Positions 35,481 to 44,413 of a stretch of 64,000 bases of DNA are shown in pieces. The DNA comes from Alphaproteobacteria bacterium (GTDB lineage: Bacteria; Pseudomonadota; Alphaproteobacteria; Micavibrionales; Micavibrionaceae). The position numbers and the translations under genes were made by a program. The notes beneath the pieces were generated by a model, which was not told the origin of the DNA, ran no database searches, and worked only from the letters and a program-made list of their open reading frames with translations. The first letter of the stretch is position 1. The number at the start of each line of letters is the position of its first letter. The stretch is taken from NCBI GenBank assembly GCA_030432025.1, contig JAUIIA010000005.1:1-64000 (forward strand), in the 5' to 3' direction.

Positions 35481-37433
35481 TTAGTCGTTCAGTGATTCTG
35501 CATCAACAGGTTGTTCTTCGACGGGGGCCGTTTCCTGCTCTTTGTTGTCTTCCTGCTTATCCTCGGGCGGAGGTAATTCTTCTTTTTGAATGATGAATTC
35601 CTTACAAGGGTGATTATCCCCCAGTCCCATATCAGCAATGCTCAGCGCATAGAATGCCGGATTAACCGCACCCAGCAATATGCCGCCGACACGTTTGCCC
35701 AGATCGAGCACATTCGGTGATACATCGACACTGTCAATCGGCCCCGTTACGTTAACCGCAGCAGATATATCGCCGACTGCGATCCCTTTGGTTTTCGGGT
35801 CGAGCACAATATCAATGTAGTTGCTTTTAAAGTCGTATGTCCCTTCGCCGCTTAATGTGACGCGTCCGGTGTCAACAAAGACCGCATCGCTCTGCCCTTT
35901 GAGGTTTTTCACATCCATGTTCACAACGACACAATTCACGTTCAGTTCTTCTTCCTCTCCCAGTTTGGGCATGAGGGCATTCAGCAGACCGCCGCCCCAG
36001 AAATCCAGAAGACCCGAGCGCATTTTCGCATTACCGCCGATAAAGTCGACGCGCCCCGAAAGACCATCGACCAGAGCACTCATAGACTGCCCTGACGATT
36101 CCAGCGTAACACCTAAATCGGCTTTCCCTTCTATCTCGGCATTTTGCTTGAACTGTTTTTGGACAAAGCCGTAATCCAGACCTTTGATCACGATTTTGTT
36201 TTTCAGCGTCGCAGGAGATTTATCCGCAGCCAGTGTGATTTCACCGCTGAGGTCCCCTTGAAACACCTTGCCCGAGAGCGGGCCGATAACGAGCTTCGAT
36301 GCCTCCAGAGTGGCCTTGGAAGACACGGAGCCAAGCACAAGCTTGCCTGATTTAACGGATTCAAAATCCAGATCGAGATCAAGTTGCACCGGAGAAAGAT
36401 CAACGCCTGCGCTTTTCTTGCCGCTGCCAAAAATATAGCCAAGTTCATCAATCGCTTTCATGAAAGGAGCTTTGGAATCGAAGTCCCTGATTTCGAGCTG
36501 ATCACCACTTATGGAACCGGTTATGGATAGTGGTTTCTCACCCCAATCCAATTCAATATCAGGATCGAGATGGGTTTTGTTCGGCTCCAGACGTAACTGG
36601 CCGCTAATGTCCATCTGCTTATCACCGGAAGGGTTAAAGGTGAGGTTGCCGCGAAGAACTTCGGTGTCTTTATTGCTGAGATTAATATTTTCTATCTGGA
36701 ATCTGTCGCCAAACGCATCTACGAATGTCGCGTCCATCTTCAGATGGCCGAGTTTGACGCGCAGGCTACGCTCATCGGGCAGGATGAAGATGCGGTCAAA
36801 GCCTTCGCCCTTCGTCTCCAGATCCATAGCCACCCCCAAAGGGGCCTCACCGATTTTCCCGACCAGATCGAGCGCGAATTTACCATCCTCATATTCATCG
36901 ATCAAAAGACTGTCGACCGATACGGCCTTGTCCAGCAAGGTTCCGGGCTCCGCGTATACTTCCCTGATTTGCAGGTCTTTTAAACGACCGGGATTAAACA
37001 AAGCATCCCAAAAACCCATGACGAATTTCACATCGGCGGCACGAATAACGACCCTGCCCTCCGGCAGGGCATAAGGCGATTCCTGTTGCAATTCGGCATT
37101 GCTTTCTGCGGCATCCTCTCCTTCAGCAGGTTCCTCTTTTTCTATGACCTCATGAAGGTAAACATTCTGCGCATCCATGATGACGTTGGGAAAGAAATGC
37201 AGCGCGGTCAGCCGCCCGATCGAGGCTTCGTAGGGTGTATTCTCGGTCAGCACGTCTTCTATCGCGCCTTTCAAAAGCTCACTGTTGCCGCCAAGACGGG
37301 AAAGTACGGTCAGAACAATGAACAAGAGAACGCCAAAAAAGATCGTGATTTTGACCAATCGCCAGAACCATTTGGACAATCGCCCCTTCTTTTCCTTCGG
37401 TGTTTCGGTGTTATCTGCTGTTTCGTCGGTCAT
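35481..37433 (-). CDS. AsmA-like protein, single N-terminal membrane anchor
   Basis: The product (about 650 residues) has a short acidic cytoplasmic N-terminus, one membrane span near 24-43, and a long periplasmic beta-rich region with AsmA-family features in its second half (IKGLDYGFVQ, and GRVDFIGGNAKMRSGLLDFWG). The tail is rich in Glu, Pro and Gln. AsmA-like proteins bridge the periplasm and are proposed to move phospholipids to the outer membrane. ATG 37433 is preferred over the TTG at 37454, which would overlap the pseudouridine synthase gene. Confidence 0.75.
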   Translation of the reverse strand: MTDETADNTETPKEKKGRLSKWFWRLVKITIFFGVLLFIVLTVLSRLGGNSELLKGAIEDVLTENTPYEASIGRLTALHFFPNVIMDAQNVYLHEVIEKEEPAEGEDAAESNAELQQESPYALPEGRVVIRAADVKFVMGFWDALFNPGRLKDLQIREVYAEPGTLLDKAVSVDSLLIDEYEDGKFALDLVGKIGEAPLGVAMDLETKGEGFDRIFILPDERSLRVKLGHLKMDATFVDAFGDRFQIENINLSNKDTEVLRGNLTFNPSGDKQMDISGQLRLEPNKTHLDPDIELDWGEKPLSITGSISGDQLEIRDFDSKAPFMKAIDELGYIFGSGKKSAGVDLSPVQLDLDLDFESVKSGKLVLGSVSSKATLEASKLVIGPLSGKVFQGDLSGEITLAADKSPATLKNKIVIKGLDYGFVQKQFKQNAEIEGKADLGVTLESSGQSMSALVDGLSGRVDFIGGNAKMRSGLLDFWGGGLLNALMPKLGEEEELNVNCVVVNMDVKNLKGQSDAVFVDTGRVTLSGEGTYDFKSNYIDIVLDPKTKGIAVGDISAAVNVTGPIDSVDVSPNVLDLGKRVGGILLGAVNPAFYALSIADMGLGDNHPCKEFIIQKEELPPPEDKQEDNKEQETAPVEEQPVDAESLND

Positions 37434-37443
37434 AATTTTCGTC

Positions 37444-38451
37444 TTATGTTTCAAAAGGATCTTGTTTTAAATTTGTCGCAAAGCCGAGAGCTTTCCAGCT
37501 ATTCACCAGCTCGGGCGGCAGGGGGGCTGTTATATCCAGCGTCCCTTGCCCACCGGGGTTCGGCAAAACCAGCCTGCGCGCATGCAGGTGCAGCCTATCG
37601 GCAAGGTTCAGCGGCTTCAAGTCCGCTTCGGCCTTGCGGCGAGCTTCGTGAGTTTCTTCCTGCTCGGGCAAGCGACTGTATTTCGGATCGCCGACAATCG
37701 GGCAACCGATAAGTTCGGCATGCACACGAATTTGGTGAGTACGGCCAGTTTTCGGCCAAAATGCAACAAAAGCCGCGCTCGTTAAGGCCTGATCAATAAC
37801 GACAAAATCGGTCAGCGCCATTTTGCCTTCTTCCTCATCAACCTTCATGCGTTCCTTGTTTTTACCACCTGCCTTAGTCAGGGGCGCTTTGATCGTGCCG
37901 TCCATGGCTTCGGGCGCAGGCGAGACAATCGCCCAGTAAATTTTCTTGATGTCGCGCCCCTTGAACAATTCACCGAGCTTTTTCGCGATTTTGGCAGAGC
38001 GCGCGAGCAAAAGGACGCCGCTCGTATCTTTATCCAGCCTGTGTACCAGCCGCGGACGAACGCCCTTTTTATCGGCCAATGCATCCAGCATACCGTCGAT
38101 ATGAACCTTGGTCTTGCTGCCGCCCTGCGTCGCCAGCCCATGCGGCTTGTTCAGCGCGATGATGTTTTCATCCTGATAGATGACCAACGACTTCATAAAG
38201 GCGCGGTCTTTGTCGGTCAGCTTGCGTTTTCCCTTTTCATCCGACTTTTGTTCGATCGGCGGAATGCGTACTTCCTGCCCCATAACAAGACGGGTATCAG
38301 CCTTCGCACGTTTACCATCAACGCGGATCTGCCCTTTGCGGATCAGCTTTTGTGATAACCCGAACGGCAAGTCAGGTACGGCTTTTTTCAACCAGCGATC
38401 AAGACGTTGCCCGTCATCATCTTCTTTTACGGTGATATGTTGAACACTCAT
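37444..38451 (-). CDS. RluA family 23S rRNA pseudouridine synthase (RluC/RluD-like)
   Basis: The 335-residue protein has an N-terminal S4 RNA-binding domain (about 10-70, QRLDRWLKKAVPDL onward) and an RluA catalytic domain with HRLDKDTSGVLLLAR near 145-158 holding the catalytic aspartate. These enzymes convert uridines in 23S rRNA to pseudouridine; domain order fits RluC or RluD, and the exact target cannot be told. Its start overlaps the crcB stop by four bases. Confidence 0.92.
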   Translation of the reverse strand: MSVQHITVKEDDDGQRLDRWLKKAVPDLPFGLSQKLIRKGQIRVDGKRAKADTRLVMGQEVRIPPIEQKSDEKGKRKLTDKDRAFMKSLVIYQDENIIALNKPHGLATQGGSKTKVHIDGMLDALADKKGVRPRLVHRLDKDTSGVLLLARSAKIAKKLGELFKGRDIKKIYWAIVSPAPEAMDGTIKAPLTKAGGKNKERMKVDEEEGKMALTDFVVIDQALTSAAFVAFWPKTGRTHQIRVHAELIGCPIVGDPKYSRLPEQEETHEARRKAEADLKPLNLADRLHLHARRLVLPNPGGQGTLDITAPLPPELVNSWKALGFATNLKQDPFET

Positions 38452-38828
38452 GCAGCTAAAGTCCTTACAATAATCATAGCCAGCATTAGAGCCGCTATCG
38501 AAACCATTACTGACCCACCCATATACAGTGCGGTCTGGATATATTCTTTACGTTCCCACAGGGTCACAGCATCCAGTGAAAAGGTGGAGAAGGTTGTAAA
38601 CGCGCCCAGAAACCCTGTCACGATAAAAAACTTGAGAGTTTCGGATGCCTGCCAGCTCTGCGCCATGCACGCAATAACAAGTCCGATAAGGAAAGAGCCG
38701 ATAATATTCACAGCTAATGTTCCATAAGGAAAACCGTGTCCGAGCAGTTTCACAGCGCCTATATTCACGCCATGCCGGCAAACCGCTCCGAATGCCCCTC
38801 CGAGCGCAACAGCAATTATTGCATTCAC
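38448..38828 (-). CDS. crcB: fluoride channel CrcB/Fluc
   Basis: The 126-residue protein has four membrane spans and the family signatures GGAFGAVCRHG at the N-terminus, PYGTLAVNIIGSFLIG and the phenylalanine-box segment GFLGAFTTFSTFSLD. Fluc channels are dual-topology dimers that expel fluoride. Only one crcB is present here, as expected for a homodimer. The 28-base divergent gap upstream is too short for a fluoride riboswitch. Confidence 0.95.
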   Translation of the reverse strand: MNAIIAVALGGAFGAVCRHGVNIGAVKLLGHGFPYGTLAVNIIGSFLIGLVIACMAQSWQASETLKFFIVTGFLGAFTTFSTFSLDAVTLWERKEYIQTALYMGGSVMVSIAALMLAMIIVRTLAA

Positions 38829-38856
38829 TGCATTTTCTCCCTAAACCTTAACGGCT

Positions 38857-39756
38857 ATGATTCAAAAAACGCAGCTTACATCATTGACCGCTGTACAAAA
38901 AGGCATGCTCTTCGCTTTTTTGGGATATACGGCATTTGCGTTTGCCGATATCGGAGCAAAGTGGCTGACAACGCAGTTTTCCGTGTATCAGGTCATTTTC
39001 ATGGATCACCTGACAGCCTGTATGATTATGCTTGCGGCCCTGCCTTTGCTAGGCGGAAAGCAGGCCTTAAAGAAAATCCATAATATCCCTATCCATATCA
39101 TAAGAACGCTGCTCAATGTCGCCATCGCATTGATATTGGTCTATTCCGTTTCCGAACTGCCGATAGCCGTTGTATATACGTTCGTTTTTGCGAAGCCTTT
39201 TTATGCCGCACTGTTCGGTATTTTAATATACAAGCAGACCGTATTCCCGCGTCATTGGGCCGCTATTGCTATCGGGTTTGTAGGCGTTTTGATCGCCCTG
39301 CAACCGGGGACCAAGGCTTTTGACCCGATGTTGATTTGGCCCATTCTCGGTGGTGTTTTGATCGCCCTGATGTTTACTCTGTCCCGTTCACTCGAACATG
39401 AAAGCATATTCTCCCTCGGCTTCTGGCCTGTTGCAGGCGCCCTGTTTATCGTTGGACCGATGATGATAGAAGACTTTGTCATGCCCGGCCCACAACATTT
39501 ACTGGTTGTCGTGATCACGGCATTTTTATTGTCGTGTGGGGTTCTATTTGTATCGATGGCTTTCAGGGTAGCCCCCGCGGCGGCTGTTTCGCCATTCCTG
39601 TATACGGAAATGATATGGGCGCTGATCTTTGGCTTTATCATTTTTGGTGATGTGCCGGATCTTTACATGCTGCTTGGTGCGGCCATAATTGTGGCGAGCG
39701 GATTGTTCCTGATTTACTCCGAAAAACGTCTAAAGAAGAAACCCGTCGGCCCTTAA
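38857..39756 (+). CDS. EamA/DMT family transporter
   Basis: The 299-residue protein has ten predicted membrane spans arranged as two EamA repeats. Typical features are the first helix GMLFAFLGYTAFAFADIGAK, a VVYTFVFAKPFYAALFG segment closing the first repeat, and APAAAVSPFLYTEMIWALIFG in the second. DMT transporters export metabolites or take up small solutes; substrate unknown. It is divergent from crcB. Confidence 0.88.
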   Translation: MIQKTQLTSLTAVQKGMLFAFLGYTAFAFADIGAKWLTTQFSVYQVIFMDHLTACMIMLAALPLLGGKQALKKIHNIPIHIIRTLLNVAIALILVYSVSELPIAVVYTFVFAKPFYAALFGILIYKQTVFPRHWAAIAIGFVGVLIALQPGTKAFDPMLIWPILGGVLIALMFTLSRSLEHESIFSLGFWPVAGALFIVGPMMIEDFVMPGPQHLLVVVITAFLLSCGVLFVSMAFRVAPAAAVSPFLYTEMIWALIFGFIIFGDVPDLYMLLGAAIIVASGLFLIYSEKRLKKKPVGP

Positions 39757-39834
39757 ACACGTGCACCAGAGCGGCACACCTTACAAATTCGATACGTTCC
39801 GTAAATTATTTCAAAAACGATGTTTTTGCGCTAT

Positions 39835-40629
39835 TTAATGTGCGACGGGCGCCGCCCCTTCAGCCTCAGCAAACCCACGCTCGGCCGTCATAGTATATGT
39901 CGTCGCGGTCGAAATCGCGCCGTGAATATGCACATCAAACCAGGACAAGGTCCGCGTAGAACGCAACGATCCTGTAATATCCTCACCGTTCTCTTTGGCT
40001 TGTTTTATCAACTCAGAGAAGACATGGAAAGGCAAGGAAGGATCCAGACCTGTTCGCGCGCACAGCTCTTCATGCATCGCCTGTACAATGGGTTTGAAAG
40101 TTTCCTGAAAATATTCCGCAATAGTGCTTTGATCTTCCAGCATTTTCAGCGTGAACTCCTGATTGTCCAACTCAAAGATATGCGGCGTCTCCGCATCTGG
40201 ATTAGTGCTCATAAAGTGCCCGTCTTCATAGAGACCAAAGGCCTGAAACAATGTATCGGGGACACAGCCGATCCAGTTAATATCGATATCCTCCGTCGGC
40301 AGATCATGACGCGACAACAAGCCCAGCTCGGTGAACTCCTCATCCGCCCCCTCAGCGTCAGCCTCAAAGTCCTGTGCCGCCTGCGCATCCTCGGGGTAAT
40401 ATTCACGCGCTAGCTTTTTGATTTCCTCGAAAATGTCACAGGTGAAATCGTCAGGATTAATGCCTGCCTCCAGAATGTCCTGAAACTCTGCGGCAAGTCC
40501 GGCACTTTCCCGTGCCTCGATCATCAGCAAGTGGGACAGTGCATAATAGGTTTGTGTCAGATACGCGGCGTAATAGGCCCTTACCGCGGGCACCGTCCTC
40601 CAGAACTTTGCGCGTTGCTTGCCCAGCAT
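39835..40629 (-). CDS. hypothetical cytoplasmic protein
   Basis: The 264-residue acidic protein begins MLGKQRAKFWRTVPAVRAYY and has no signal peptide or membrane span. It contains a helical N-terminal third and a region with WIGCVPDTLFQAFGLYEDG and EFTLKMLEDQSTIAEYF. I recognise no family. The start is uncertain: the ATG at 40629 lacks a clear ribosome binding site, while a good-looking N-terminus (MNDPKNTAKA) begins at 40666 in another frame that would join by a one-base shift. It follows rarA on the same strand after 42 bases. Confidence 0.6.
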   Translation of the reverse strand: MLGKQRAKFWRTVPAVRAYYAAYLTQTYYALSHLLMIEARESAGLAAEFQDILEAGINPDDFTCDIFEEIKKLAREYYPEDAQAAQDFEADAEGADEEFTELGLLSRHDLPTEDIDINWIGCVPDTLFQAFGLYEDGHFMSTNPDAETPHIFELDNQEFTLKMLEDQSTIAEYFQETFKPIVQAMHEELCARTGLDPSLPFHVFSELIKQAKENGEDITGSLRSTRTLSWFDVHIHGAISTATTYTMTAERGFAEAEGAAPVAH

Positions 40630-40671
40630 CAAAGCGAGCTTTAGCTGTGTTCTTTGGATCGTTCACGCAAA

Positions 40672-41964
40672 CTATCCCTGTTTTCTAAGTTTCTTCCAAT
40701 ACTCTAGGCGCTTTCGAATATCACGTTCGAAACCACGCTCAACAGGGTTATAGAAAATAATACGCTCCATGTCATCTGGAAAATAACTTAAGCCTGAAAA
40801 GCCTTCCTCTGTATCATGGTCGTAAATGTAGCCGTCACTATAGCCTTCGGCCTTCATTAGCTTCGTCGGGGCGTTTACAGCATGTTTAGGCGGCATTAAG
40901 GAGCCCGTCTCCTGTGCTGCGCGTTTAGCGGCCTTTAAAGCCATATAGCTGGCATTGGACTTCGGCGCTGTGGCCAGATATGTACAGGCCTGCGCCATCG
41001 CCAATTCACATTCGGGCATACCCAGACGTTCATAGGCCGTCCATGCATTATTCGCCACCACGAGCGCTTGCGGATCGGCGTTAGAGATATCCTCACTCGC
41101 GACACACAGCATGCGACGCAGGATGTAAGCAGGATCTTCCCCGCCCGCCAGCATACGCGCCATCCAGTACAATGCCGCATCGGCATCTGATGCCCGCAAT
41201 GATTTATGGAAGGCCGAGATAAGATTGTAATGGGCCTCATCCCCCTTATCGTATAGCGGTGCACGGCGCTGAACGATATTCAGCAGCCCCTCTTCGTCCA
41301 GTTCCTCATTTTGTGCGAGCACTTGTTCGGCAACCGAGAGGGCATAGCGCCCGTCCCCGTCAGCCATGGTTTTGAGCAGGCTACGGGCTTTATCGGTCAG
41401 CGGAAGGGGTTTTTCGGCTTCCGCCTTTTGCAGCAGTTGTTCCAGCGCATCCTCATCCAGGCGTTTGAGCACCAGCACTTGGGCGCGGGAGAGCAAGGCG
41501 GCATTCAGCTCGAATGATGGATTTTCGGTGGTGGCCCCCACCAGCACAATGGTGCCGTCTTCCATAACGGGCAGGAATGCATCTTGCTGGGATTTATTAA
41601 AGCGGTGGATTTCGTCGACGAACAGCATCGTGCCTTTACCGTTCATTTTACGAATACGGGCCGCATCGAAGACTTTGCGTAAATCTGCAACGCCGGAGAA
41701 AATAGCCGATATCTGTTCGTAATGCAGGTCAGTATGATTGGCCAGAATACGGGCCAGCGTGGTTTTACCACACCCCGGAGGGCCCCAGAAAACAATGGAT
41801 TGCATCTTGCCGCTATCGATCATGCGGCGAAGGCTTCCACCCTCTCCGACCAGATGATCCTGGCCGACAACATCATCAAGCTCTCTTGGCCGCAAACGGT
41901 CGGCAAGAGGACGCACTTGATTTTCCTCTGATTGGTCGGTATTCGTTGCAAAAAGATCAGGCAT
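40672..41964 (-). CDS. rarA: replication-associated recombination protein A (MgsA/RarA)
   Basis: RarA is an AAA+ ATPase of the clamp-loader clade that acts at stalled replication forks. The 430-residue protein has the Walker A GPPGCGKTTLA near 61-71, Walker B VDEIHRFNKSQQD, the sensor region VGATTENPSFELN and a C-terminal helical oligomerisation domain with YWMARMLAGGEDP. The N-terminal LADRLRPRELDDVVGQDHL is typical. It is divergent from nadA. Confidence 0.95.
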   Translation of the reverse strand: MPDLFATNTDQSEENQVRPLADRLRPRELDDVVGQDHLVGEGGSLRRMIDSGKMQSIVFWGPPGCGKTTLARILANHTDLHYEQISAIFSGVADLRKVFDAARIRKMNGKGTMLFVDEIHRFNKSQQDAFLPVMEDGTIVLVGATTENPSFELNAALLSRAQVLVLKRLDEDALEQLLQKAEAEKPLPLTDKARSLLKTMADGDGRYALSVAEQVLAQNEELDEEGLLNIVQRRAPLYDKGDEAHYNLISAFHKSLRASDADAALYWMARMLAGGEDPAYILRRMLCVASEDISNADPQALVVANNAWTAYERLGMPECELAMAQACTYLATAPKSNASYMALKAAKRAAQETGSLMPPKHAVNAPTKLMKAEGYSDGYIYDHDTEEGFSGLSYFPDDMERIIFYNPVERGFERDIRKRLEYWKKLRKQG

Positions 41965-41983
41965 TACTTACTTTGGGCTTACC

Positions 41984-42011
41984 TTGACGCTGGTTTGGGA
42001 CGCTATATCTT
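41984..42011 (+). promoter_or_regulatory. predicted promoter of nadA
   Basis: A -35 element TTGACG (41984-41989, five of six matches) and a -10 element TATCTT (42006-42011, four of six) are spaced by 16 bases, about 40 bases before the nadA start. It overlaps an inverted repeat described separately. Confidence 0.5.
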
Positions 42012-42021
42012 TTGTTATAGC
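42002..42021 (+). promoter_or_regulatory. inverted repeat at the nadA promoter, candidate operator
   Basis: GCTATA (42002-42007) and TATAGC (42016-42021) are perfect inverted repeats with an 8-base spacer that covers the predicted -10 element. Such placement suits a repressor site; NAD synthesis genes are often repressed by NrtR, NadQ or similar regulators, but the motif is not recognised as one of theirs. Confidence 0.4.
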
Positions 42022-42051
42022 AATCATGGTGAACATTTAAAGAACGAATTC

Positions 42052-43065
42052 ATGCAAATGCAGAAACTGGAATACACCGATGAGGTCGCGAAAGCGACGG
42101 CACCGATTTTCGAAAAGCTGAACGGGCAGTATAAGGAGCAGCACTGGAAGACGCTTGCGCCTTATATCTACGAGATTAACCGCCTGAAAAAAGAAAAGAA
42201 TGCGGTGATCCTCGCGCATAACTATATGACACCCGACATTTTCTATGGTGTGGGTGACATTACAGGCGACTCATTGAAGCTCGCGCAGGTCGCAGCCGAG
42301 ACGGATGCCGACATCATCATCCAATGCGGTGTGCACTTTATGGCGGAAACGTCCAAAATTCTGTGCCCCGAGAAAAAAGTGATCATCCCCGATATGGATG
42401 CGGGATGCTCACTCGCGGAATCCATTTCAGCCGAAGATATTCGCAAGCTGAAAGCCGAGCACCCAGGCGTGCCGGTTGTTACATACGTGAACACATCAGC
42501 GGAAGTAAAAGCGGAAAGCGATGTATGCTGCACATCCTCCAACGCGCTCAAGATCGTGAATGCGCTCGGCGCGCAAGGGCATGACACTGTGATTATGACC
42601 CCTGACCAGTATCTGGCGCAGAATGTCGCGAATGAAAGCGATGTGAATGTCCTGTTCTGGGAAGGATCTTGCATGGTGCATGAACGCTTTACTGTTGAAG
42701 ATGTCCGCCGCATGCGTGAACAGCACGGGCCTGACGTCCAAGTGCTGGCGCACCCTGAATGCCCGCCGGATGTTATGGCTGAGGCCGACTTTGCGGGCTC
42801 GACATCCCAGATTGACGATTACATTAAGCAGAACCAGCCGCCAAAGGCGATCCTACTGACCGAATGTTCCATGAGCGGTAACATTGCGGCCCAGAACCCT
42901 GAAGTGAAGCTGATGGGGACATGCCAGATGTGTCCGCATATGAAACGGATTTCCCTGCCGAAAATCCTGAAAGCATTGCAAACGGAAGAGCCGGAAATTC
43001 ACGTCGACCCTGAAATCGCGGCCCGTGCGAAAAAGGCGGTCGATAAAATGCTGGAGCTGAGCTGA
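42052..43065 (+). CDS. nadA: quinolinate synthase A
   Basis: NadA condenses iminoaspartate with dihydroxyacetone phosphate to quinolinate using an oxygen-sensitive 4Fe-4S cluster. The 337-residue protein has the motifs LAHNYMTPDI, GDSLKLAQVA, QCGVHFMAETSKIL, MDAGCSLAES, EGSCMVHE and GTCQMCPHMK, with cysteines at the cluster positions. ATG 42052 gives a family-typical N-terminus; the frame is open 40 codons further upstream into the promoter region, which is unlikely to be translated. nadC follows two genes later; nadB is not in the window. Confidence 0.93.
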   Translation: MQMQKLEYTDEVAKATAPIFEKLNGQYKEQHWKTLAPYIYEINRLKKEKNAVILAHNYMTPDIFYGVGDITGDSLKLAQVAAETDADIIIQCGVHFMAETSKILCPEKKVIIPDMDAGCSLAESISAEDIRKLKAEHPGVPVVTYVNTSAEVKAESDVCCTSSNALKIVNALGAQGHDTVIMTPDQYLAQNVANESDVNVLFWEGSCMVHERFTVEDVRRMREQHGPDVQVLAHPECPPDVMAEADFAGSTSQIDDYIKQNQPPKAILLTECSMSGNIAAQNPEVKLMGTCQMCPHMKRISLPKILKALQTEEPEIHVDPEIAARAKKAVDKMLELS

Positions 43066-43067
43066 TT

Positions 43068-43457
43068 ATGCGCCTCATCCTGACGTTGTTGCTGCTGACT
43101 TTTTCCACTATTCCTGCTCTCGCACAAGAGTTAGATTGCGAGAACGCAATGACCCAGACGGACATGAATATATGTGCCCTGCAGGAATTTGAAGCTGCCG
43201 ACGCGGAATTAAATACGCACTACCAAGCCGCCATCGCCTTAACCAAAGGCTATGATCAAGACACCGAGGTCAGCGGAAATGAAGAAGCTTTGCGTGAAAG
43301 CCAAAGGGCTTGGGTTGAATACCGCGACACGGCATGCCGGTCAGAAACACTTTTGAGTGAGGGCGGCACGATACAGCCTTTGTTGATTTCAAGCTGTATG
43401 ACACGATTGACGCTTCGCCGTAGTGAAGACCTCGAAACCATGTATAACGACATGTAG
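43068..43457 (+). CDS. LprI/DUF1311-type secreted protein
   Basis: The 129-residue protein has a signal peptide (about 1-19, ending ALAQ) and the DUF1311/LprI fold signature: paired cysteines, TQTDMNICALQEFEAAD, a helical stretch, and ESQRAWVEYRDTAC. Related proteins include a lysozyme inhibitor in mycobacteria; the role here is unknown. It lies two bases after nadA and eight before nadC, so is transcribed with NAD synthesis genes without an obvious functional link. Confidence 0.8.
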   Translation: MRLILTLLLLTFSTIPALAQELDCENAMTQTDMNICALQEFEAADAELNTHYQAAIALTKGYDQDTEVSGNEEALRESQRAWVEYRDTACRSETLLSEGGTIQPLLISSCMTRLTLRRSEDLETMYNDM

Positions 43458-43465
43458 GAACGATT

Positions 43466-44308
43466 ATGTTATCCCCCATCATCATCGAAGACGCCGTCAA
43501 AGCCGCCCTTAAAGAAGATTTGGGCCACGGATTTGATATCACATCGAATGTGTTGATCCCGGCAGGACAGCCCGCCAAAGCTGTTTTGCGTTCACGTGAA
43601 GACGGCGTGCTGGCGGGTTTGATCGTTGCGCTTTCGACCTTCTCCCTGACGGACATTGAATTCGATATGACGGTCATGAGCGAAGACGGTGCAGAAATCA
43701 AAAAAGGTGATGTAATTGCCGAAATTATCGGCCCGGCCCGTTCCTTGCTAACGGCAGAGCGCGTGGCTTTGAACTTCCTGTCGCATATGAGCGGAATTGC
43801 AAGCATTACGGCTAAATATGTCGAACAGGTCAAGGATACGGGTACGGAAATTTGCGATACGCGCAAAACCCTGCCGGGGCTTCGCCTGTTCCAGAAATAT
43901 GCGGTTGAAATGGGCGGCGGTGCGAACCACCGTTTCGGGCTGGATGATGCCATCCTGATCAAAGATAACCACATCGCGGTGGCCGGCGGCATTAAAGAAG
44001 CGCTTGATCAGGCGCACCTGCTGGCGGGACACACCAAGAAAATCGAGATTGAAGTCGATACGATGGCGCAGCTGGTTGATGTGTTGGAAAACGGTAAGGC
44101 GGATATCGTCATGCTGGATAATTTCGAGCTGGATGAGCTTGCCAAAGCCGTCGAAATCGCCAAAGGACAGATTGTGACCGAGGCCAGTGGCGGCGTAACA
44201 TTGGAAACCGTTAGAAAGATCTCGGAAACAGGTGTTGATTACATTTCCGTCGGCGCGTTGACCCACAGTGTGAAGGCGCTGGATATTGGTCTCGATATAG
44301 AGACATAA
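43466..44308 (+). CDS. nadC: nicotinate-nucleotide pyrophosphorylase (carboxylating)
   Basis: NadC converts quinolinate and PRPP to nicotinate mononucleotide. The 280-residue protein has the family motifs GHGFDITS, LNFLSHMSGIA, the signature DTRKTLPGLRLFQKYAV near 132-148, GGGANHRFGLDDAILIKDNH, and EASGGVTLE near the C-terminus. All active-site basic residues appear present. It ends the nadA-lprI-like-nadC operon. Confidence 0.95.
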   Translation: MLSPIIIEDAVKAALKEDLGHGFDITSNVLIPAGQPAKAVLRSREDGVLAGLIVALSTFSLTDIEFDMTVMSEDGAEIKKGDVIAEIIGPARSLLTAERVALNFLSHMSGIASITAKYVEQVKDTGTEICDTRKTLPGLRLFQKYAVEMGGGANHRFGLDDAILIKDNHIAVAGGIKEALDQAHLLAGHTKKIEIEVDTMAQLVDVLENGKADIVMLDNFELDELAKAVEIAKGQIVTEASGGVTLETVRKISETGVDYISVGALTHSVKALDIGLDIET

Positions 44309-44313
44309 AAAGC

Positions 44314-44332
44314 CATTTTTTGCTAAAAAATG
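44314..44332 (+). terminator. AT-rich hairpin after nadC
   Basis: CATTTTTT (44314-44321) pairs with AAAAAATG (44325-44332) across a three-base GCT loop, six bases after the nadC stop. The stem is almost all A-T, so it is a weak terminator candidate; the T-rich ascending strand could also work for transcripts from the other side. Confidence 0.35.
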
Positions 44333-44413
44333 TGATTACGTTAGGGTTCCGTTTAGCTTTTTACGGGATAATTAAAGAATAGGGATTTGTAGCGGTTTTT
44401 CAGGAAGTTCTGC

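Noticed and set aside
38829-38856. fluoride riboswitch before crcB
   Set aside because: The divergent gap is only 28 bases, too short for the roughly 50-70 base riboswitch.
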